From Flavivirga spongiicola (lineage in GTDB: Bacteria; Bacteroidota; Bacteroidia; Flavobacteriales; Flavobacteriaceae): a DNA stretch of 64,000 nucleotides. The stretch lies in assembly GCF_030540825.1 (NCBI RefSeq), contig NZ_JAUOEO010000001.1:1213001-1277000 (forward strand), read 5' to 3'. Below the pieces are notes generated by a model, which saw only the letters and a list, made by a program, of their open reading frames with translations, was not told where the DNA came from and did not search any database. The position numbers were made by a program, and so were the translations under genes. Below are positions 26,085 to 33,153 of the stretch, one piece after another; within the stretch, counting starts at the first letter, position 1, and each line of letters begins with the position of its first letter.

Positions 26085-26235
26085 AAACTAAGATCATAGA
26101 GCGAGTTCTTTTTATCTGTGGTTGGGGTTTCTCCATAGCATTTTAAACAGAATTTTAGTAAGTCTATACTTTCATGCCGGCCAGACAGATTTGATTCTTT
26201 TCGCTGCAATGGCAAAAAAGTATAATATATTCATT
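26085..26235. repeat. About 150-bp dispersed repeat, copy 1
   Basis: Shares with 52612-52765 the segments GCGAGTT.TTTTTATCTGTGG, CATAGCATTTT, AGAATTTTAGT and CAATGGCAAAAA. No ORF of gene quality. Confidence 0.55.
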
Positions 26236-26488
26236 AATATTCAGCTATAAATACAAGTGTTCCCTGAAGTCAAAACAAAAAGACATACTGCTACCCATAG
26301 ATTGTTATACCTAAATATTTAGCATAAAAGGTATTAAACCCAAAGATCCCGCTTTTCCAGCAGGATTAGCCCCGCCTTGGGCGGGACAGGTTCAACTATC
26401 TGTTTTGAATGCGTTGCTTCGCAACTTTTAAAAACAGAGTTTTCCTGCCACGCAATAAGCGTGGACTAATAAAACCAAGTTAAAAGAC

Positions 26489-26543
26489 ATCCTTTTCAGA
26501 CAAGTTTTAATCCTTTTAAATTAAATCTTATCATCGATATTTG
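26489..26543 (+). promoter_or_regulatory. Cassette copy D: two 21-bp repeats plus -7-like box
   Basis: Units at 26489-26509 and 26510-26530, then 9 bp, then TTTG at 26540-26543 in GATATTTGT. A hairpin with CTGTTTT/AAAACAG arms (about 26400-26447) lies upstream, as in copies E to H. A stem-loop follows at 26565-26636. Confidence 0.65.
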
Positions 26544-26564
26544 TTACGGTTAGTAATTTTTGTC

Positions 26565-26636
26565 TTTTTGACTTCGGTTGCGCCCAGTCCCCCATTTTAT
26601 TGGAATTCTACAGATTGAGCGTAGCCGAAACAAAAG
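26565..26636 (+). ncRNA. Stem-loop RNA candidate, family member D
   Basis: TTCGGTTGCGCCCAGTC (26573-26589) pairs with GATTGAGCGTAGCCGAA (26613-26629), 16 of 17 positions with G-U allowed; outer TTTTTG/CAAAAG. The loop has TTTATTGGAATTCTA, close to that of member C. It is followed by a second hairpin GATCTCGCT...AGCGAGATTAG (26636-26681). Confidence 0.55.
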
Positions 26637-26869
26637 ATCTCGCTGGATACTGAAACAAGTTCAGCACATGAAGCGAGATTAGTTCAACTACTAATTTTGA
26701 AGACACTGCTTCGCAACTTTTCAAAATTGAGTTTCACTAATAAAATATTATATTAAGTTTTGCTTAGAAATCTAATCATTTTTTTTAAGTCAAAACTCAA
26801 AAAACATGTTCCTACACATAGACTGTTACACCTAATATATTTAACATAAAAGATGTTAAATCTAAAGAC

Positions 26870-26938
26870 CCCGCTGGAAAAGCGGGATTAGTTCAACTAT
26901 CTATTTTGAATGCATTGCTTCGCAACTTTTCAAAATAG
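26870..26938. repeat. Double hairpin upstream of cassette E
   Basis: CCCGCT/AGCGGG (26870-26886) is followed by CTATTTTGAA/TTTCAAAATAG (26901-26938). The same two-hairpin order precedes cassette H in perfect form and is recognisable before D, F and G. They may insulate the promoter by terminating upstream transcription. Confidence 0.55.
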
Positions 26939-26990
26939 AGTTTTCCTGCCACGCCATAGGCGTGGACTAACAAAACCAGACTTATAAGAC

Positions 26991-27045
26991 ATCCTTTTCG
27001 GACAAGTTTTAATCCTTTTAAGTTAAGTCTTATCATCGATCTTTG
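26991..27045 (+). promoter_or_regulatory. Cassette copy E: two 21-bp repeats plus -7-like box
   Basis: Units at 26991-27011 and 27012-27032, then 9 bp, then TTTG at 27042-27045 in GATCTTTGT. A stem-loop follows at 27061-27125. No protein gene starts within several hundred bases on the plus strand. Confidence 0.65.
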
Positions 27046-27060
27046 TTTAGTCTGATATCT

Positions 27061-27125
27061 AATTTCGGTTGCGCCCGATCGCCTTTTTTTATAGGGATTC
27101 TTGGGGATTGAGCGTAGCTGAAATT
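27061..27125 (+). ncRNA. Stem-loop RNA candidate, family member E
   Basis: TTTCGGTTGCGCCCGATC (27063-27080) pairs with GATTGAGCGTAGCTGAAA (27106-27123) using several G-U pairs and one mismatch. The loop contains TTTATAGGGATTCTT. Relative to members C and D the stem bases have changed on both arms while pairing is kept. Confidence 0.55.
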
Positions 27126-27342
27126 TATCCTATAACTTCAAATAAGGTACGAATTTATATTTATAATGCCTAATAAATAAAGAAAATATTTGTATTTTCT
27201 TACTTTAATCGACCTCAATTTCTAAGTGAATCAAAAAAGACAATTCTATACTCTGAGTCATTTATATCAATCTAAATTCTTTTTTTTCATTTAGTTAAAC
27301 CCACAATTAAATAACGGAATGTCAGTCCGAGCTTGTCGAGGA

Positions 27343-27819
27343 CTATTCTCGCTTATCTGGATGTTCATATTCAGTATAGTTTTTAGAAAACTCAATTAAA
27401 TCATTCCAATTCTCATCAATTAGCGCTTCTTTTTTTCGTTGAGACCACCCTTTAATTTGTTTTTCAATTTTAATAGCTTCCGATGGGTTAGTACACTGCA
27501 AATACCATTTTAGTTTGATTGGTCGTCTTGAATACGTTTAATACCAATTTAGGCGTAAAATCCCGCATGTCGCCTCGTTCTTTTTAAATCTAAATGCCTT
27601 GTTCATAAATTCCGTAATGATGTTATGCAATCTAATCACAGCGTTTTTAGATTTTAATATAACATCGGCTTTAATACGGCATTTTACGCCCAAATTGGTA
27701 TAGCTATCTTTTCTATAACCAGACTCATGTTGGTTAATTCTTCTTTCTAAATTGTTAGTCATTCCTGTGTAATAGGTTTTGTCTGAACAAAGTAATATAT
27801 ATACGTAATAAAATTTCAT
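27343..27819 (-). pseudogene. GIY-YIG nuclease-family gene interrupted by a MITE
   Basis: The N-terminal part (MKFYYVYILLCSDKTYYTGM, then RINQHESGYRKDSY) is encoded from 27819. The expected rest (SRRPIKLKWYLQCTNPSEA, EKQIKGWSQRKKEALIDENW, then NDLIEFSKNYTEYEHPDKRE and a TAG at 27343-27345) resumes at about 27535 after a 161-bp inverted-repeat element. Joined, the two parts give a normal UPF0213/YhbQ-like protein of about 100 residues with GIY-YIG nuclease homology. As it stands, translation would run into the element and end as a 93-residue chimera. Confidence 0.88.
27541..27701. mobile_element. ATACCA-ended MITE inside the GIY-YIG gene
   Basis: The 161-bp element has about 25-bp inverted ends beginning ATACCAATTT. 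A second copy of the same family is at 59172-59356, sharing the interior AAATCTAAATGCCTTGTTCA and CAATCTAATCACAGCG. In each copy the two ends match each other (GGCG/CGCC here, GAATG/CATTC there) better than they match the other copy. The target duplication could not be fixed with certainty. Confidence 0.85.
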
Positions 27820-28467
27820 TTTAATTTCAATTTGTGCTTCGACCCTTCGACAAGCTCAGGGTGACATCGGAACTTCTTTTTGTCTCAATTGTTTCGACTA
27901 GCTACCATTGGTCTATTTTTAAATCATTTTTTCGAGTAAATTACAAATATATTATTCCATAATCTAAATAAAGAATTTCTTGAAATGAACTATCCCGAGG
28001 CAAGCCGTAGGGGGTATTTCGCTCGTTTCTTTTTGACCTAATGGTCAAAAACCGAAATTCTGTTATTTAGATTACTCATGCATTTTATCTCATTAAATAG
28101 GAAATCGTGAATGCTTTGCATTTCCGGCTTTATTCATTGTTTTTTATTTTATAATAATGAATTCATGAATCTTTCGATTTCACGGGAATTATAATTTCAA
28201 TGGAAACCCCGAGGCAAGCCTACGGAGAATTCTTTGCGATTAAAACTCAACACAGGTTTCGACATGACAACCAGGTTCTATTTTACATTCTGAGTCATTT
28301 CGAACACAGTGAGAAATCACATAATTAATGGCTAAACCTTGATATTTTCAAGTCTTATATAATTCAAAAAACGACTCTGATGAGATAATTACTAATAAAT
28401 TACAACTAAAGGATAAGCCTGATATTTAGACAGATACTGAAACAAGTTCAGCATTAATTCAACTTAC

Positions 28468-28503
28468 AATTTTGAGTTCGTCTTATAGACTTCTCAAAAT
28501 TGA
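28468..28503. repeat. Hairpin upstream of cassette F
   Basis: CAATTTTGAG (28468-28477) and CTCAAAATTG (28494-28503) are perfect complements around a loop that itself contains GTCT/AGAC. It sits 14 bp before cassette F. Confidence 0.6.
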
Positions 28504-28516
28504 GTTTCATTAATTA

Positions 28517-28571
28517 ATCCCTCTCAGACATTTTTATCTCCCTTTAAGCTAATTTGCATCACTTACATTTG
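28517..28571 (+). promoter_or_regulatory. Cassette copy F: two 21-bp repeats plus consensus -7 box
   Basis: Units at 28517-28537 (ATCCCTCTCAGACATTTTTA + T) and 28538-28558, then 9 bp, then TTTG at 28568-28571. Here the box reads TACATTTG, a perfect match to TAnnTTTG. It is followed by a different long stem-loop (28605-28668). Confidence 0.65.
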
Positions 28572-28604
28572 TGACAGATTTAAATTTCATACAATAATCC
28601 CCCT

Positions 28605-28668
28605 AAGCTGGGTAGTACTAATTTGTAGTTGTCCTGAATTTACTTTTCAAATTAATCTACCCAGTTTT
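28605..28668 (+). ncRNA. Stem-loop RNA candidate downstream of cassette F
   Basis: CTGGGTAG..TAATTTG (28608-28625) pairs with CAAATTA.TCTACCCAG (28648-28664) around a loop of about 22 nt. The sequence is unrelated to members B-E, but position and size after the promoter are the same. No ORF follows before cassette G. Confidence 0.5.
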
Positions 28669-28809
28669 AATACACTAATAAAATATAACGAAAGTGTAAA
28701 TCTGAGATTTAGCTCAATGCTGAAATACTGAAACAAATTTAGCACAGAATTTCACTAGATGCTGAAACTAGTTCAGCACTTAGGGTTCAGCATTAATTCA
28801 ACTTACGAC

Positions 28810-28837
28810 TTTGAGTATGTCTTGCAGACATCTCAAA
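28810..28837. repeat. Hairpin upstream of cassette G
   Basis: TTTGAG-T-ATGTCT and AGACATCTCAAA pair with a single bulged T around loop TGC. It ends 14 bp before cassette G. Confidence 0.55.
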
Positions 28838-28851
28838 ATTGGGTTTCATTA

Positions 28852-28906
28852 ATCCCTCTAAGACAAGTTATCATCCTTTTTAAATAAGTTTTATTTGCGA
28901 TTTTTG
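28852..28906 (+). promoter_or_regulatory. Cassette copy G: promoter of the 28937 gene
   Basis: Units at 28852-28872 and 28873-28893, then 9 bp, then TTTG at 28903-28906 in GATTTTTGT. The ATG of the 206-residue gene is 30 bp further on, the right distance for a promoter with a short leader. This copy, with H, is the best evidence that the cassette is a promoter. Confidence 0.75.
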
Positions 28907-28936
28907 TAAGAAGTTACCCCAAATAATAAAAAAGCA

Positions 28937-29557
28937 ATGGTACAACGCGTATTTACACATAAAAAGACCAACAAGAAACTCATAGCATTTGATGACAGGG
29001 AATTTGAAATGGAAAATCCTATTAAACAATATGGAAATCATGTTATTGTAAAACAAATGATTTTAAATGGGGTTCCAAAAGCCGAAATGACTGGTGAAAA
29101 ACCTTTTACTGCTTCAAGTAGCGACATATTTAAAAGCGCTCACTTACATTGGCTAAACCTAAAAAGTGACTTTCAAAAAATAAATATTCCAGGAAATTTA
29201 ATGCAGCTTTTAAAAACCGATATAAAAACGGATCAAGAAAAATTACCAGAGCTATTTCTACTTCCTCAGGAAGTTTTAACGGCTTTTATTTTTAAGGGGT
29301 ATCATGAGTTTGGCTATACATTAAGCCAATATATTTCAAGGGATTACAAAAAAGGCTCAAAATCGGTAGCCAAAATCATCGATTGTGGTGTCCACTGGTA
29401 TTGCTTTCTAACCACTTCTAATGATCTCAAAAAAAACATCGTAAAGTTTCATTACCTATCCAATACCTTTGGTATAGATAGAGCTGATCTTGTTAAACAA
29501 ATAAAATCAGGCGAATCCTTTTCCAAATTAAACAACCTATCTCTAATTACTTTATAA
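28937..29557 (+). CDS. 206-residue protein of unknown function
   Basis: The protein (MVQRVFTHKKTNKKLIAFDDREF...) has no signal peptide, membrane segment or motif I recognise. It appears soluble, with mixed alpha/beta segments and Cys-Trp rich IIDCGVHWYCFLTTS near residue 150. Codon use and length look genuine, and it has a promoter cassette (G) 30 bp upstream and nothing else in its transcription unit. The stop at 29555-29557 is followed by a repeat-rich stretch. A role in the system defined by the cassette is possible but cannot be inferred from the protein itself. Confidence 0.7.
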   Translation: MVQRVFTHKKTNKKLIAFDDREFEMENPIKQYGNHVIVKQMILNGVPKAEMTGEKPFTASSSDIFKSAHLHWLNLKSDFQKINIPGNLMQLLKTDIKTDQEKLPELFLLPQEVLTAFIFKGYHEFGYTLSQYISRDYKKGSKSVAKIIDCGVHWYCFLTTSNDLKKNIVKFHYLSNTFGIDRADLVKQIKSGESFSKLNNLSLITL

Positions 29558-29817
29558 TAATATTGTAATGAAGTGTTAAAGATTTACTGTAACACCCCAA
29601 AAAAAGCCAGAGCCATATCTTTTCTTAAATTTTTAGAATTCTTTTCAAAAAACAAGTGTGTTCTGGTTTTTTTCTTTTTAACTGAAAAATAATAGTGTTC
29701 AACTAGATTGAGTCTTTGTGTTATTTGGCAACGATTTGTCATTTCGAACACAGTGAGAAATCCCATCCTAAAGGTATCTGATATGACATTGGAAAGTATA
29801 TATTAAATACATTTATT

Positions 29818-30117
29818 ATGAAAACAATATTTTTTAAAATCGTTTCACCTACTTTTGCTTTAATGTTAGCTGTAATTACTTCTCTTGCTTTTTCTTCTGT
29901 TGAAAATGGTATAACAAAAGATTGTCCAATTACCAAAGCTTAGTATCACCATGGGCCTGACGACATGTGTATGCTGGTAGAACCTGTTAAATGTGATACT
30001 GTTGATCATGATCTTGGACTTTGTACTGTTACCATACTTAATAAAACTGAACAATTATATGGTAAAGACTATAATGGATCTTGTGCTAATATTATTTTGT
30101 ACAAGTGTAATCCATAA
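29818..30117 (+). pseudogene. DUF6520-like small exported protein with an in-frame amber codon
   Basis: From the ATG at 29818 the frame reads MKTIFFKIVSPTFALMLAVI, TSLAFSSVENGITKDCPITKA, then TAG (29941-29943), and continues in frame for 57 codons (YHHGPDDMCMLVEPVKCD..., ending YKCNP) to TAA at 30115-30117. The intact paralogue at 32340 has Trp41-Tyr42 where this gene has TAG-Tyr, so the simplest reading is a TGG to TAG mutation. Everything else, including the signal peptide and four later Cys residues, is intact, so the loss looks recent. Confidence 0.85.
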
Positions 30118-30487
30118 TAGTAGTTTATAATAATCAGAAAACACATTTTGGTCATTAAAACTGAAAAATTAAAATGATAATAGACTTTGAGAACCATTTG
30201 TCATTTCGAACGCAGTGAGAAATCTCATAATACAAAAACATCAAGATTATGTGATATTTTGATCGTTTCCCATTTTAACATAGCACTTAAAAAAGAATAA
30301 AAAGTAACAATTTGTCGTTTCGGCTGAGTGAAGCATGAGCCTTTCGACTCCGCTCAAGGTAAACTTTCAAGAAATCTCGACCTAGCAATATCTCATAAAA
30401 AAGTTACTCTATCTTTTGTTATCTATAAGGTTCGGAATGTTTCTTAAAAAATTATCTATTAGCATTTATAAAAAATATAAATTAGAG

Positions 30488-30506
30488 ATCCCGCCTGAGG
30501 CGGGAT
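30488..30506. repeat. GC-rich hairpin before the long palindrome
   Basis: ATCCCGCC-TGA-GGCGGGAT is a perfect 8-bp stem with a 3-nt loop; its last base is the first of the 64-bp palindrome. It corresponds to the CCCGCT/AGCGGG hairpin before cassette E. Confidence 0.7.
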
Positions 30507-30569
30507 TAGTTCGGCTTACAACTTTAAACGAGTCCTGCAGGACTCGTTTAAAGTTGTAAGCCGAACTAA
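30506..30569. repeat. Perfect 64-bp palindrome upstream of cassette H
   Basis: The 32-bp arms (30506-30537 and 30538-30569) are exact reverse complements with no spacer, centred on CTGCAG. The left arm starts TTAGTTCGGCTTACAACTTT. Three bases separate it from cassette H. Imperfect versions of the same arms (TTAGTTCAAC...) precede cassettes D-G. Confidence 0.95.
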
Positions 30570-30572
30570 CAA

Positions 30573-30627
30573 ATCCCTCTAAGGCAAGTATTTATCCATT
30601 AAAAATAAATTTTATCTCGCACCTTTG
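30573..30627 (+). promoter_or_regulatory. Cassette copy H: promoter of the 30654 operon
   Basis: Units at 30573-30593 (ATCCCTCTAAGGCAAGTATT + T) and 30594-30614, then 9 bp, then TTTG at 30624-30627 in CACCTTTGT. The first ATG of the MauE-like gene is 27 bp downstream. Confidence 0.75.
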
Positions 30628-30653
30628 TAATATTAATAAACAACTCATTATTA

Positions 30654-31109
30654 ATGATTATGAAAATTCATAGTAAGTATAAAAATGTTCTGTTAGAATT
30701 TATTTGTTTCCTGTATATACTCCTATTTGTATATGCAGCATTGAGTAAATTACTGGTTTTTGATGAGTTTAAGATTCAGATAGGGCAATCTGCTATGCTT
30801 ACACCTTTTGTAGGTATCGTAGCCTGGGTGATACCCTCCCTTGAGATCCTGATCTCCTTACTAATACTTATTCCACGGTTTAGGTTATTAGGAATGTATG
30901 CTGCCTTTAGTCTTATGGTTATGTTCACCGCTTATATTTTTATTATTTTAAACTTTAGCAATGATATTCCCTGTTCTTGTGGGGGGGTTCTTGAAAAACT
31001 AGGATGGACAGAACATTTAACCTTTAACATCGCTTTTGTTCTTTTAGCCTTTACAGGGATACTCATTATAAACGGACAAAAAAATTATCCAACCCCAAAA
31101 TTTGCTTAA
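30654..31109 (+). CDS. MauE/DoxX-type membrane protein
   Basis: The 151-residue protein has four membrane helices (about 13-32, 48-72, 78-100 and 120-140). The motif IPCSCGGVLEKLGW between helices 3 and 4 is typical of the MauE/DoxX redox-associated family in Bacteroidota. The C-x-C pair suggests handling of thiols or disulfides at the periplasmic face. Either of two in-frame Mets (30654 or 30660) could start translation. It opens an operon driven by cassette H; the next gene begins 2 bp after its stop, and a DUF6520-like gene follows, a grouping seen elsewhere in this phylum. Confidence 0.85.
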   Translation: MIMKIHSKYKNVLLEFICFLYILLFVYAALSKLLVFDEFKIQIGQSAMLTPFVGIVAWVIPSLEILISLLILIPRFRLLGMYAAFSLMVMFTAYIFIILNFSNDIPCSCGGVLEKLGWTEHLTFNIAFVLLAFTGILIINGQKNYPTPKFA

Positions 31110-31111
31110 TA

Positions 31112-32254
31112 ATGACAAAAAAAAAGCTTTATATATCTCTTTTAATTTGCACCATTGGTAGTATAGGTCTTATGACTCTTTTATTTGCCTTTACACAAAA
31201 AGAACTACAGCGAGACACTAGCTTTCTTCGTGGATTCTTGCCTACCCCTCCAAACAAAGTCCATCAACTAGATCTCGAATACAACGGTTATTATATTGCC
31301 GGAACTGCCGAGGACAAGATTTACCTGAGCAACACAAAGTCTCCATTATATCTCATAGCAATAGACACAGCACTCCAAAATAAACAGGAAATTCATTTAA
31401 CTATAGATCAGGATAGCCTGCCACTTCGCTCTCCACAGGTACGGGTGATATCACCTTATTTCTTTTTGATGGACGGCACCATTCCTTATGTCCTTAGAGG
31501 AAACACTACAGATTGGAAAGCTTATTCCATATTGGAAAACCGACTTTATTTCACCAATGCTGAACCCATAGACTCGACTACTTTAGCCATACGAACCATA
31601 AGTAAGAAGACTCAAGAATTTACTCTGGGTACCATACATCTTTCAGACTCATCTAAAATGACGCTCTCCCATAAACTTTTACAAAAACAAGTAGATGGTA
31701 TTTTTGATGTCGATGGCACTCTTCAATACAATCGACAGAGAAAGCAGTTGATATACACCTACCGCTATCGCAATCAATATATTGTGGCTAATGACAGTCT
31801 GGAATTACAATTTCTTGGAAAGACTATAGATACCATTAGCCAAGCTCAAATAAAAATAGGTACTATATCTTCTAAAAATCAACAAAAAATGGCAGCACCT
31901 GCTCTTAAGGTGAATAAATACAGTGCGACCTCTGGGAATTACCTATTTGTAAATTCCAAACTGCTTGGAAACAGAGAATCTCTGATATTATGGAAAAAAT
32001 CATCTGTCATTGATGTGTACAATATTGTGGATAATAGCTATAAATTTAGCTTTCATGTGGAGGATATCGGGGAAAACAAACTTAAATCATTTTATGTACT
32101 GGATGATAAATTTATAGGTCTCATTGGGAATCATATTGTTATTTATCAATTAAGGAATCTTTTTAATAACATAAAACCTTCTTCCTTAACCAATCAAAAC
32201 AATAAACAAAAAACCCAAAACTTAAACTCCAATACCAAAAAAAATAAACACTGA
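31112..32254 (+). CDS. Membrane-anchored periplasmic protein of unknown function
   Basis: The 380-residue protein has one N-terminal hydrophobic segment (about 7-28, LYISLLICTIGSIGLMTLLF) lacking an obvious cleavage site, then a beta-rich region of about 310 residues with repeated strand-turn motifs that suggest a propeller-like fold. A low-complexity Asn/Lys-rich tail follows (365-380). It is 2 bp downstream of the MauE-like gene and surely co-transcribed. Proteins of this size next to MauE and DUF6520 genes recur in Flavobacteriia, but I know of no tested function. Confidence 0.75.
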   Translation: MTKKKLYISLLICTIGSIGLMTLLFAFTQKELQRDTSFLRGFLPTPPNKVHQLDLEYNGYYIAGTAEDKIYLSNTKSPLYLIAIDTALQNKQEIHLTIDQDSLPLRSPQVRVISPYFFLMDGTIPYVLRGNTTDWKAYSILENRLYFTNAEPIDSTTLAIRTISKKTQEFTLGTIHLSDSSKMTLSHKLLQKQVDGIFDVDGTLQYNRQRKQLIYTYRYRNQYIVANDSLELQFLGKTIDTISQAQIKIGTISSKNQQKMAAPALKVNKYSATSGNYLFVNSKLLGNRESLILWKKSSVIDVYNIVDNSYKFSFHVEDIGENKLKSFYVLDDKFIGLIGNHIVIYQLRNLFNNIKPSSLTNQNNKQKTQNLNSNTKKNKH

Positions 32255-32339
32255 AATATCGGTAAAAAATACTGCAGTCAGGGCTAAGACCGAAAACCTG
32301 TAAAAAAGAGTAGGTCATTAATTTTTAAATATCTATATT

Positions 32340-32648
32340 ATGAAATCTAAAATTTTTAAAATCGTTTTACCTGCTTTTGCTCTTATGTTAGCTATCACAG
32401 CTTCTCTTGCTTTTACATCTGTAGAAAATGACGCAGCAGAGCAAACCCCTTTAGAAGGATGGTATCTGAATAACGATACGCCTCCTGTTTGTACAAAAGT
32501 TATTACAACTCCTCCTGGATCTGATGTAAACTGTCAAACATCAGGTGCTGACGTTTGCACTCTTTTTATACCAGGTCAAGGGCTTAAAACTATTTATGCG
32601 GATAACCAATGTGATAACCTTAGAGTATTATTTAGGATAGGATCTTAA
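32340..32648 (+). CDS. DUF6520-like small exported protein
   Basis: The 102-residue protein has a signal peptide (MKSKIFKIVLPAFALMLAIT, then ASLAFTSVEND) and a mature part with four Cys residues (PPVCTKV, VNCQTS, ADVCTLF and NQCDN), which probably form two disulfides outside the cytoplasm. It is the intact paralogue of the amber-interrupted gene at 29818. Its place after the MauE-like gene suggests the membrane protein may help its oxidation. A strong terminator follows at 32667-32695, so it ends the operon. Confidence 0.88.
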   Translation: MKSKIFKIVLPAFALMLAITASLAFTSVENDAAEQTPLEGWYLNNDTPPVCTKVITTPPGSDVNCQTSGADVCTLFIPGQGLKTIYADNQCDNLRVLFRIGS

Positions 32649-32666
32649 ATTTTATAAAAATTTGAG

Positions 32667-32695
32667 AATAAGGTGCCCCTTTTGGGCACCTTATT
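32667..32695 (+). terminator. Strong hairpin terminator of the MauE-DUF6520 operon
   Basis: AATAAGGTGCCC (32667-32678) and GGGCACCTTATT (32684-32695) are perfect complements around CTTTT. It starts 19 bp after the stop codon at 32646-32648. Confidence 0.9.
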
Positions 32696-33153
32696 TACTA
32701 AAAACCAACGAAGGCAAAACCATAGCGACATACTTCGACAAATTCCTTTATTTTTATTTTAATTTAAAAAAGAAAAAGGAAGTTCTGAGACAGAGCGTCA
32801 AAGAGCTCTTTTCGGAGTAAAAGTATAATCTATCGACTAAAAAACATGATCAATCAAATTATAATAGCAATTACCCATGCTTTACCTCAAAAAAGTTGTC
32901 TCTATAAATGACTAATTCAAAAACAACAATTAATTGTAAAAAAGATTTAGAATCATTTAATCTATGCTTATTTTCTTCTAATCCATAGACTATTATTTGG
33001 ATTTTTCACCAAAATAATCCGTCAGATCATTTTTTAACGTACATACCCGCCCTATTTCAAAAAAGGAAAGGATGTTCTTGAGTTCTTAACCTCTTTAACT
33101 CAATTAATCGTAAGACCATTTCTGTTCGTTTTTACATTGCTTTTTTATATTTA
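32696..33153. other. Intergenic region with decayed repeats
   Basis: This 458-bp gap between convergent genes contains a degenerate copy of the AAATnATCC/GGATnATTT hairpin family near 33013-33037, and a stretch (about 33060-33150) resembling 48420-48530. No gene is recognised. Confidence 0.5.

Larger units (their letters stand above)
23496..28936. other. 5.4-kb repeat-dense region nearly free of genes
   Basis: Apart from one broken GIY-YIG gene this stretch has no credible protein gene; the short frames in it are readings of repeats. It contains cassettes C to G, four copies of a 100-bp element, one copy of a 240-bp element, an AACCCGC-ended inverted repeat, an ATACCA-ended MITE, and many short palindromes. 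Repeated adjacent segments such as CCCTTCGACTTTGCTCAGG occur within it. It looks like an accretion site for small repeats. Confidence 0.7.

Noticed and set aside
29941..29943. Amber codon as a pyrrolysine or programmed readthrough site
   Set aside because: No supporting stem-loop or pyl genes seen, and the aligned residue in the paralogue is Trp, one base change away.
30506..30569. Ordinary intrinsic terminator of the upstream gene
   Set aside because: The nearest upstream gene end (the pseudogene at 30117) is almost 400 bp away and there is no T-run; position relative to cassette H is the more consistent feature.
20271..30627. Cassettes as transposon ends
   Set aside because: They are direct rather than inverted repeats, always in one orientation, with fixed spacing to a promoter-like box, and two are placed correctly before genes.
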